Shown: piece by piece, positions 1-10,284 of the stretch
Position numbering within the stretch: the stretch's first letter is position 1
How the letters are laid out: each line of letters begins with the position of its first letter
From: Cryptomeria japonica
Lineage: Eukaryota > Streptophyta > Pinopsida > Cupressales > Cupressaceae
Length of the DNA stretch: 64,000 nt
Direction of reading: 5' to 3'
NCBI RefSeq assembly: GCF_030272615.1
Contig: NC_081406.1
Span: 235,579,922 to 235,643,921 of the forward strand
Made by a program: the position numbers and the translations under genes
Notes under the pieces: generated by a model
The model's input: only the letters and a program-made list of their open reading frames with translations
The model's database searches: none
Told to the model about the DNA's origin: nothing

Positions 1-204
1 ACAATGTCTTCGACATAACCAAGTGTTTTCCATATCATTCCAAGTGTCGGTGATCATTATATCTTGCCAGTGTACCAGATACTGGTGATTGTGCATGAGT
101 CACTTGCTTGTCGGTGAATGTTGCTGATTCTTCAAAGTGCTAGAGTTGATAAGTGTTTAGTAGGTGTTGACATCAATGACAAAACCATACCAAAATCCAA
201 AACA
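1..204 (-). repeat. Family-A copia LTR, truncated by window edge
   Basis: This stretch matches the first part (element sense) of the A-family LTRs at 13049-14108 and 31512-32565. The shared landmarks are the CAATGTCTTCGACATAACCA block at the left and the CATCAATGACAAAACCA block near 175-186. Read on the minus strand, the LTR starts near 204 and runs out of the window. It interrupts the gag frame of element D right after the Glu-Thr-Leu-Phe stretch, so it is a nested insertion. The exact start and target duplication cannot be seen because the other end is outside. Confidence 0.8.
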
Positions 205-484
205 AGGTCTCTAAGTTTTCCCAGATCTCATGTGCAGTCTGTAAACCCATCACATTAGTCATCTCTGAATCGGTTAGGACACTCAGCAATGCTTCTTTAG
301 CTCTTATGTTATGTTCAACATCCTTGATCTTAGTTGCAGTAACTGAACCATTATGAGGAACATTGTAGGTATTCTTTGTAATCTTCCAATAATCATCTCC
401 AAGACACTTCAAATGACATGCCATATAATCCTTCCATACAATGTAATTGCTTCCATCAAATCTCAAACTCTTTCTTGAAAACAT
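205..484 (-). pseudogene. Copia element D gag, N-terminal fragment
   Basis: The frame opens at the ATG at 484 and encodes the N-terminal part of a copia gag (DUF4219/UBN2-type): an early FDGSNYIVWK motif of the kind seen at the start of plant copia gags, then SVLTDSEM and an IWENLETLF-like segment. Gag forms the particle that packages element RNA in the cytoplasm. About 95 codons remain before the A-family LTR cuts the frame near 204. The 5' LTR of the same element ends about 65 bases upstream at 551, the normal leader length in this group, so this is the true start. The gene is broken; its rest may lie outside the window. Confidence 0.8.
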
Positions 485-550
485 ACGTTGTCATCCCTGA
501 TGTCCTCAAGCAGTCAAGCTTCTTCTGGAGGATCTCTCTCAAATACTAGT

Positions 551-2803
551 CATTGGCAACAACAATGAAGGAAAACTGAGAGCGACGGGGGGGGGGGGGG
601 GGTGAATCTATTTTCACTGGTTCAAATAATTTAAGCTTAATTTCAAATCTAATCAACTGTAGCAACAACAAAGATAAACACAATAACAACATACATAACA
701 CCAAGATTTTGACATGGAGAACCAAGTTAAGGGAAAAACCATAATGGGAACCTACCCTCAATAAGATGATACTCTGTAGTAGTATGTATAAATATTACAA
801 TGGGGAATGTGCATGCATTCAAGCACATTGCCTAGAACTCACTACTCAAAATAAGAAGATACCCCTATATGTTACAACCCTAGGGAAGGATCACTACCTT
901 ACAAATATTTAGACAACAATTTTCATTACATGAAATTAAAAAATAACATCTCCAAATGCCTGATGATAGTTTTGATTAAGTACATTTGTTTTCCCTACAA
1001 CAATCTCTACTCTACACTTCACACTTAAAGATGAATTTTCTCATTCACACATATACCACTCTCTAATAGTGTAGACACAACCACCATACCCAAATTCCAT
1101 GAATATAACACCCATTTATACAAATCATCAAGACCTAATTACATAAGGTAGGCTCAACCCTTAAGACCTAATTACAAAATTGCATCACACGATACATAGA
1201 TCAACCACGAGACCAATACAATGTCATTGTTGACATATAATGGACCCAAATGAAATCCTCAAACACACAACACCATTGAAAATGTCACATAACACGAAGA
1301 AAATCACCGAACCCATAAGATCTTGAATAACGCGCATAATGATCAATGTGGACCAGCAAAATAAATAGGAAACAATTAGGAAACACTAACAACCATGTTA
1401 CTATTGGCAATTGACACTCATCTGGGTTATAAGTGTTGTCATTCATGACAACAAACTTCATGAGAGATCCAACAATCAAGGTAACTGACATTCACTACAC
1501 CGATGCTTAGGGAACCGACATTCAAGGAACCTGCAAACTTGGAACCGGTATTCTAAGGCTGAAATAGGAGATTGATCCAGCAAGCGTGGAAGTGACAATG
1601 GTCATTGTTTTAAGTTTATATTTTATTTGGGCCGACATGTGTCTTATATTTTGTGATATGTTTGTAAGCTGACATAAGGCATTTGTGTTTATTCATGTAA
1701 ATGGGTATATAAGTCAGTTCGGGTTAGGTCTTTTTTATGATGTGGATATATGGGAGATATAACTAATAAGTGATGTGAAAGGTTTTGTGATGCTATCTTG
1801 ATCGATAGAATATGAATGTAAAGATCTGCAATCAGTTTTGATTATTGGTCTAGAGGATTGGGAAGTGATCTAAGATACCGGTAAGGGAAGTTACAGTAAA
1901 ACTAGTACAAACAATGCTTTAATAGAAACTCATCCAGCATAGTAGATGCACATTCTAAGTTTTGTTTTTGTTTGTAATCCAGTATTTGGATTTGTAGTCA
2001 GTGAGGCCCCTTTTGTGATGAGTAGTGTGCTCTAGGCAGTGTGTCTTCCTGCATGTGTTGGCCCCTCTTGTAATATTTATTCATTTAGCTAGTTGATAGG
2101 TATCGTGGGTCACAAATCCCATGGTGGTTTTTCCTCTTTGAGGTTTTCCATGTATAAATATATGTGTTATGGTGTTGATTCATGTGGTTGCATTGATATT
2201 ACTTGTTGTTACTTTCTTTTATGCATACCGGTTAATAAGTGGATTTGTTAATAAGGTTAAAATTACTCTAACCGATAGAGCATTGATTCACCCCCCCTCT
2301 CAGTGTTCTTGGATTCCAACAATTACAACCATCCACAATAGTTGCACCAACACCCCTTAATCAAATCTTCATCAATCAACGCACTTACACTCAAAAACAC
2401 TCAAACAGTAGCAAATGAGACTAGGAAGATAACTTGTGGAGCACCAAATCATGAACCATTTGAATTGAAGATACACATGAACATCCCAAACACTCTCCCA
2501 AATCCGTAACTCAATATATAATCATTCCAGGGCACAACGAATCAAATACTAGAATACTACACACTGAACACTAAAAAACCAATCTTCATAATGAAATCCA
2601 TAACTCGATCAAATAACCACATAGCATCATGAAACCAACATTGAATCAAGTATAAAAACTCCATTACTAAAATCATAAATCTATACAAACATATCTGCAA
2701 CATACCAACCAAATCAACTCTCTGCAATCACCAAAACATGGGAATACAAGAATATGTTGACATCAATGACAACAACATATCCTAGCTGCAACAATATCCA
2801 ACA
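551..2803 (-). repeat. Family-D copia 5' LTR with nested solo LTR
   Basis: The LTR aligns with the second D copy at 4803-6142. It starts (plus view) at the degenerate CATTGGCAACAACAATG and ends with TATCCAACA at 2803. Without the family-C insertion and its target duplication it is about 1.3 kb. It contains a 16-base G run (587-602), which is the poly-C tract on the element strand, and the TTGACATCAATGACAACAAC motif near the other end. The gag ATG lies just beyond its left edge, so it is a 5' LTR. A decayed primer site (TAGTATTTGAGAG, for TGGTATCAGAG) follows the LTR end. Confidence 0.78.
1396..2326 (+). repeat. Family-C solo LTR inserted in the D LTR
   Basis: A 931-base block present in this D LTR is absent from the D copy at 4803-6142. 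It is bracketed by AACCA at 1391-1395 and 2327-2331; the unoccupied D copy has the single site AATCA at the matching place. The block starts TGTTACTATTGG and carries near its end the family-wide TTCACCCCCCCTCTCAG tract (about 2287-2303) followed by GGATTCCAACA. The last 230 bases match, in reverse, the fragment at 33010-33275. No internal copia sequence is present, so it is best read as a solo LTR left by LTR-LTR recombination. Confidence 0.8.
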
Positions 2804-4802
2804 GGTAGATAGTTGTTAGGTGAAATCATATTACCTATTATGATATATCTCATGACTTCATCCATTCCTATCCATGCCATACCTTGTATTCTCCTATATA
2901 ACCTTCTTCTAGGTAGATTGTGGATTCATTATATGTAATTAGATCCTTTTTCTCTTCACTACACAACAAAGTTTCATTTACAATAATAAGTTTTGAACAA
3001 TGGAAGATAATAATTACTTACAAATCTATTTTGAAGGAAGATCTAAATATCCTTTAATTCCTTCTTCAACCAAACTAGATACACCATCTCCCGTTGATGA
3101 CACTCCTTCACCCAAGGAGGTACTCTTAGAGGATGATTGGGGTTCATTAGAATACAAATTCCTATGTTGGAGAGTTCAAATTCCCTCCATTAGAATTTGA
3201 TACTCAAAAGGTAGATTCATTGACAGTGACAAAAGATTCAACCTCTTCTAAACAATTTAAGATTAATTTTACAACTTCTTCCACTCTAAAAAATTATCAC
3301 ATAGTTTATCTTCTTTGTATGACATTGAGACTTATGATGCTCTGCCATATTTATTAAAACTGTAATCCCTTTATATTCCTCATTTTTCATATCTTATCTA
3401 AGAGTGAATATAGAAGAAAACGTTGTGGTTTAAATGAACAAGGAATTAAAGTTTCTTTAAAACCTAACATGCGTTAAGATTCATTCGGTCTTGGTTACAA
3501 TCCTCCAAAACTCACTAAAACATCCCATAAACCATCTCTTAATGTGAATTTGATGTATACTTCTTCTACATATCTTTATTTAATTAATAGTCATTTAATT
3601 GATATTCATTCTACTTCTACCATACCTTTATATGACATATTTTCAATGAATTATTCCTTAGTTGAATTAATGGAACCTTATGATAACCTTCCTCAATATC
3701 ATCATAATCATGGATTTCCCTATTGTGTAAATGTTGAAGCATACTTTGGGAGAAAAGATGAAGTATCAAATAATACCTTGAAAATGACTCAACAACTCTC
3801 TCATCTATTGGATTTTCCTAAATGTAACAATCTTCCTATAGTAGATACTATTGATGTATTAATGGATCTAAATATTCTTGAAAAAGTGATTAGAATTGGA
3901 AAAAAAAATTGATGCTAATGAGAAACATGAACATTCTTCTCTTTTACATCAATTTATTGAACTATTTGGATATGCTTGGTATTAATCCTCAAATTGTGAC
4001 CCATACTATTGTGTTCCATCTCAATGCCAAACCCATTAAAAAAAAGATTTAGAAAATTGACCCCAAGGTTGCAGTTTTAGTTGAGGATGAGATTGAGAAG
4101 CCCCTAGAATTAGGCTTTATCCACCTTATTGATTATTCTCTTGGATCTCAAACATTTTTTTTATTTATATACCAAATAGAATTTATATTTGAATGTGTAC
4201 TTACTTTAGAGATCTTAACAAAGCTTCTTTAAAAGATGAATTTCCCCTTCAAAACATTGACATGATTATTGATTCCACTATAGGTCATTCCTTATTATCC
4301 TTTATGGATAGCTTATTTGAATACAACCGAACCTTTATTAATCCTAATTACTCAAGATCAATATAAAATTAATTTTATAATACCATGAGGAACATTTTGT
4401 TGATTATTTATGCCTTTTGGATTATAGAATGTTGGTTCAACATATAAATTTTGCTATGAATATTATATTTTATGATTATATGCATAAAATATTGGAGGAC
4501 TATGTTGATGATATCTTGGCAAAATCTATTTCATGTCAAGATCATGTTAAAATTATTTGTCAAACCCTTGAATACATTCAAAAATACAACATTCTCTTGA
4601 ATCCTCGTAAATTTGTGCTTGACATTGATACTGAAAATATATTAGGATTCATTGATTCACATTGTAGAATTAAATTAGACACAAAGAAATTTTTTGCATA
4701 CTTAACATGCTACCTCTTAGAAACAATTCTGAACTTTATATCTTACAAGGAAATATTTAGGTCATTTGTAGATTTGTTTGACAATTGATGGATTGAACTT
4801 TT
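2804..4802 (+). pseudogene. Degenerate Ty3/gypsy pol remnant (protease region to RT)
   Basis: Plus-strand coding fragments in several frames. From 3000 there is a short acidic reading frame. Near 3481 a GLGYNPPK stretch resembles the glycine-rich patch between protease and RT in some plant gypsy elements. From about 3960 the reading continues into RT: a region ending GFIHLIDYS, a PFGL motif near 4410, and from 4470 YVDDILAKS with the RT catalytic Asp pair intact, followed by LLNPRKFVL. RT would copy element RNA into DNA. Many stops and frame changes break it. It ends abruptly at the D LTR at 4803. It resembles the better preserved copy at 38230-41590 and may be the same lineage; no LTR of its own was found. 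Confidence 0.78.
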
Positions 4803-6142
4803 TGTTGGCAACAATAATGAAAGAAAACTGAGAGGGGGGAGGGGGTGAATTAGTTATCACCAGATTAACAAACTTAACCACAAATACAAATTTGATAGAC
4901 TACAACAACAACAAAGATAATAAAATTTATAGCACAACACACAACACCAAGATTTTGACATGGAAACCTTGATTAAGGGAAAAACCATGGTTGGGACCTA
5001 CCCACAATAAGATGATACTCTGTAGTAGTATGTGAAAATAATTACAATGGGGAATGCACCAGCATTCAGGCACACTACCTAGAGCTCACTAGTCAAGATA
5101 CAATAACCCAAAAGGATACAACCTTTAGGGAAGTCTCACTAACTTACAACAAAATTCAGACTACAATTCAGAAGGATTGAGCTGCAATAATAGCATCTTC
5201 TAATGCTTGATGGTAGTTTTGGTTAAGCACATTTGTCTTCTCTATACCAATCTTTGCTCAATACACCACAATGAACTATGAATCCTTTCTTTCATACATA
5301 CAACACTCTTGGATAATGCAGACACAACATCGATACCTAAATTACATGACTATATCACCTATTTATACATTTCATCAACTTTGACAACAAGGTTGGCCAA
5401 ACCCTCAACTCATAATTAAAAAATTATATCACATGATACAAAGATCGACCACCGGACCAATATGATGATATACATGATGTAACATGGACCTAAATCAAAT
5501 GCTAAAACATGTAACACCACCAGAAATCATACCAAGATACACCGCAACATGCTACACCACCAAGAATACCACATAACACGAGGTATATCACTGGATCAAC
5601 AAATACACCATTACCACACACAATGATCAATTCAGACCACCAAAAAAAATAGGACACGATTAATAAATTCCAACAAGCACTTTAGAATCATCTGTAATAG
5701 CTGCACCAACACCACTTATCAAATCTTCATTAATCAACGTCTAAAACTCAAGAACACTCTAACAACAACAGCTAGGACTAGAAAGATATCTTACAGAGCA
5801 CCAAATCACAAACCATTTGAAATAAAGATACACATGAACATCCAAAACAATCTCTCGAAGTCTCAGCTCAAGGTCTGATCACACTGGAATATACGAGAGG
5901 CAATACCAAACTCTATAAAGCATTGTTCAGAAAAACCAAACTCCAAACAAGATCATATGATATAATTAATTAAGCTTCCCAGGTCACCAAAAGCAATACA
6001 AAAATATATAATGACACTAGGAATACTCCATACACCAAACCATGATCCCAATAAACCAATCTGCAATCACTAGAGCAATAAATCACATGAATATGTTGAC
6101 ATCAATGACAACAACATATCCAAGCATCAACAATGTCCAACA
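4803..6142 (-). repeat. Second family-D copia LTR, solo or orphan
   Basis: A 1340-base LTR from TGTTGGCAACAATAATG to GTCCAACA, with TGTTGG...CCAACA termini. It aligns with 551-2803 along its length except for the solo LTR there. The G-rich tract lies at about 4833-4847. The flanks (CTTTT left, TGTTG right) do not match, no primer site lies to its left and no purine tract to its right. I therefore read it as an orphan or solo LTR, not as the partner of 551-2803. The gypsy remnant that ends at its left edge does not resume on the right. Confidence 0.75.
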
Positions 6143-9100
6143 TGTTGGTTCCCAAGACCATAAATTGGGAAACCAAAGACTTGCCTAATCCTTAGTTAAT
6201 CCAATTAGCCTTGGCCAACAAATAGGAGTGGTTGAAGACCAAATTCCTCTACACTTTAGGCTCCACTAAACATAGGTGGGTGTACCTTACTCTCTCAAGC
6301 ATAAAAGAGGTTTATTTTAAGTGAATTTAAACTGTGGGAGTTAGCAATTGTAGTGATGGTAAAAGGTTTTCCTGCAATTATGCTAACATAAGTGCTTTTT
6401 ATTGAATGCTTTTAAAACTGATAAAATATGTGTGATTATAGTTGTGTTATGTAAAAGATTTATGTTAGGACTTTAAGCCATTATGAAAAAGAGTAGTACT
6501 TATAGAAATTAGAAGATTTGTTTCTTTGATAAGGACCTAATGCATACAAACTTATTCAACAAAGATTAATAACAGACTAGTGTCTTTATTTGAGAATTAA
6601 TAAATAACTTTGTGGACAAGAATCACTATCAACTCAAGAGACAATTATAAGACCATCACTGTGAAAGTTTCATTATGTGTTGCATGAACAATAAAACCCC
6701 AATTTTACATTCAATACAACATCATGTGATGGCACATCACAACAAACCTAAAAGATTTATCAAGAGGACATATGATTCCATCAAACACAAAATTACACAT
6801 AACGATCTGAAGATAAAAGCATGAAATCTTGTATATTAACTTCTGGAATAAGAATGTACACAAAAAATGTACTTACAAATACTTCGATACATACAGTTTG
6901 CACAAAATAAACTCCTCATTCCTATTAGACTTGCCTTAACATAACACTAGCAGTCCCAACAATCAGGGTCTCTAAAAGATGAAAAATTATTCCCCCTTTG
7001 TTCTGTGTGACTTCCCTTTTATAAACATAAGGGATAGTTGTAGACAGTTTCATTCCCAAAGGACATACCCTTTAAGAAATAATTACAATTAAAAACTCAA
7101 AAATGCATACTAAATAAATGCTTTAATAATGTTCTTTTATTTTCTGCCTTGATAAAGTTCCTCGGCTTGATCATGCAAATCTTTAAATATTCATTATCAC
7201 CCAAAGATCTCCTACACATAAGATAAGCCAATCAAATTCCTTGATTTAAGAATTAATCATATTCTACCCTTCATTAGGGTTTGCCTTTGAAAAATTAATA
7301 ACCTTTTCTTGCATGTAAATACTTGGTTAGAGTAATCAAAGTATTTCAACCCTTTTGGAAAATATTAATTTACCCCAGTATAGATTTTCAAATAATAACA
7401 TATGATTCATAAAAGAATATACTTCCCTTTTGAAAATGATATATGTGGACAAATATCCCAATAACGCAATAAAAATAGATTTTCACCTTTTAGGGCAACT
7501 TCAATTCTTTTGGAAATATGAAATATATACTTGCAAAAAACCAATCAAGCCATTATCCATATGATATAAATGATTTACCCTAATGCATATTTTCAATTTA
7601 TTTACTTAGGGTAAATATATTTGATGAAAGAAAATTTCAACCATTTGATAATCAAATGTTATTCATTATTTTCACTATATGTCAAAAGGCTTTTATAAAT
7701 AAAATGTAATTCCCTTGACAAAATATTCCTCGCTAGTAAATAATATTACAAAATAACATTGATTAAGAAAATGTTATATTTGAGACAATGATTTAAAGAT
7801 TTTTTTGTAAAAATAAAAATCATTATATCTCCAAATATTATATTAAGCCTTTGGGTAAAAAACACTTCCTGTGCAATATGTGCCAAGGGAATATGATTTA
7901 ATTATTTGCACAAGAATGGTATAAATAGACATTTGTAATAAATAAAAAAATTTGCATTAGGGATATTTTAGAAAAATAAAATCTTCAGTAATATAATCCC
8001 TATACAAATAAAAAATACTTTTGCCCTTAAAATTGATTTTAATCAATAATAGTATAGCCATTTTATCATTGGAACAAAAATACTTTTTACCAAGAGAAGT
8101 GACAAAAAAATCGTATTGATAAAAAATCTCAAGACATAAGCATATCAAGCATATAGCATTTGAGAATATTTTTACTTTTGAGTCACAAAACTTCCCAAAG
8201 TAAATAAAACTACCTTATTAATCTCCTCTTTGGAAAAATTAAAATTCTACCTCTCAAACATTAACTCAAAAGTAAAACATTAAAATATATTAACTTACCC
8301 CTTTTTGCATTAATTTAAACAATATTACCTCAAGCTCATCGGGGTAGCTATGCATTGTCAGGGAAGTACATTTTAAGTTATGCCGCGTGATGAGAAACTC
8401 ACTTTTGGTCTCAAAATACATCAATCATATTGTATAAATTAAATTCACCCTAATATGTATTCAATTCATATATTTAGAGTGAAAATTATTCATATGAAAA
8501 TAATGAAAGATGACAATCAGAATTTAATAAAGTTCATTTAAGTCACCATTTCACCATGCGTCAAAACTTAAGGTAGGAAGAACCTATGTAAATATATTTC
8601 CCTTTTGATAAAAAATATTTTTTTTACAATACATTATAAATCAAATTTATAAATATTGCCCCCAAAATAGGAATATATAATAATTTACTTTTTGCAAAGC
8701 AATTTCGTGAATGATAAAAGATCAAAGTAAAACATTATTTTTAAAACCTTTGGGTAGAAAATACTTCCTTAATATGTACCCAATAGATATAATTTTCTCC
8801 TATCCCCAATGGCAAAAATAAAAATAAAATTCAATACCTTCATAGTGGATTGTCATTGCAGTAACATATGTCATGGGGGAAGCATTATTTTTGTTGCACC
8901 GATCTCCTGATGAAAAAGAACTAAAATGCAAATGCCTCCATCAAGGTATTGCTGGAATTTCCACCTGTTCAGACCATCACTTTCAAATCTGGATTATTTA
9001 TGGGCTCACCGACACTTTGAAAACTATAAAAATATCATAAAAAGGCCCTCCAAGGTGAGATATATGGTCAGGGCAATCATTTTAAGACTAAAAACATCAT

Positions 9101-9940
9101 TAATCACTCATATCCATCTCCAAAAGATGGCCCAAACTGCAAAAACGTGAGTGCATTTTTTGTTGTTGTTGTTTATTATCTTCAACTAATCTTTATGAGC
9201 TAATTTTAAATCTTTTTGAAATAAACTCATTATTTCTTTTCCATGTAGGTAACAAGACTATAATTCATGTTAGTTAAAAATGTCATATAGACCTTTGTTA
9301 CCTTGCAACATAAATAATTTAAATAAATAACATTATAATATTAATTGAAGCAAAAATATAATATCCAAAGCTAAACACTTAAAATTAATATTATACTTTT
9401 TAGGAAAATTAAAATAACTTTTAAATAAAATGGATTTCGTAAAAATGTCAAATGAAATCATGAGGCTTCAACATTCTACATGCCGTCATATAATGATATA
9501 GACAATTCATAGGCATGATCCAATCAATGTAATGTTCTTGCAAGAGAAAATTATTAATATCCAAATGCACTCATTTTGATAAAAATTCTAAAAATGTATA
9601 CTTTAAATTCAAGAAAAGAGCATTTGAGTTAGCTTTATAAAACATATCAAATGACACCACTTGAATCCGAAATTAGAAACAAAGGTACTTGGATATACAC
9701 AAAATGCAAAAGAATAATTAGTTTGACATAATAATGTTTAGATAGAAAGAAATTATGGTTCAGAAGGGCGTACCTGAAAATTCAACTTTTGAATACATTT
9801 ACATACCTGAAAATTGACCTCTTAACATGTTCATAGGTTTTCAGGAGCTGATCATAGGTAGTGCATACAATTGCATCAAGAAATCTACTTTTTGGCATGA
9901 ATCTATAACTCTAAAATCTTCAAATTTTAGGGTTCCAACA
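6143..9940. other. AT-rich stretch without recognisable genes
   Basis: About 3.8 kb, strongly AT-rich, with stops in all frames and no retroelement domain I can identify. The small open frames (for example 7957-8148 and 8926-9150) look like chance. The stretch begins TGTTGGTTCCC directly after the D LTR, giving the palindrome CCAACATGTTGG at 6137-6148, and ends GGGTTCCAACA at 9940, next to the purine tract of copia B. TG...CA ends with this length could mean a long unknown LTR or old decayed repeats. No second copy lies in the window. Confidence 0.5.
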
Positions 9941-9946
9941 CAAAAA

Positions 9947-9960
9947 TCTCCCCCTTTGGC
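9947..9960 (-). other. Polypurine tract of copia B
   Basis: On the minus strand this reads GCCAAAGGGGGAGA, the same tract found directly before the 3' LTRs of A, E and F. It primes plus-strand DNA synthesis. It is followed (minus) by TTTTG and TGTTGG, but the sequence beyond does not match the B 5' LTR. Further GGGGGAGA-type copies lie at about 10068-10078, 10119-10127 and 10150-10157 within the 3' untranslated part (9961-10284). Confidence 0.75.
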
Positions 9961-10284
9961 ATTGATGGCAACATATGGATGTGAAAAACAATCAATGAAA
10001 AGAAAGAAAATATCTGCAACAAACTCCCCCTAAGATCAAGAAGATAAAATAGTTTTTCACCTGCTTCTCTCCCCCTTTGACATCAATAACAAAGGTTCTC
10101 AAAATAGAAAACCAAACTCTCCCCCTTAGATAAACAAATCATGATTCTCTCCCCCTTAAACATATAGCCAACCATAAACAGACTACTCTACCAAAGGAGC
10201 AACATAAACTCATCAATCCGGACAAAAAGATAAGACTGTGAAGTCCACCAGATTGATGCAACTCAATGCATCTAGTTCTAATCA

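Noticed and set aside
551-6142. The two D LTRs as the ends of one element
   Set aside because: The interval holds an opposite-strand gypsy remnant, no primer site lies by 4803, and gag lies outside the pair at 205-484.
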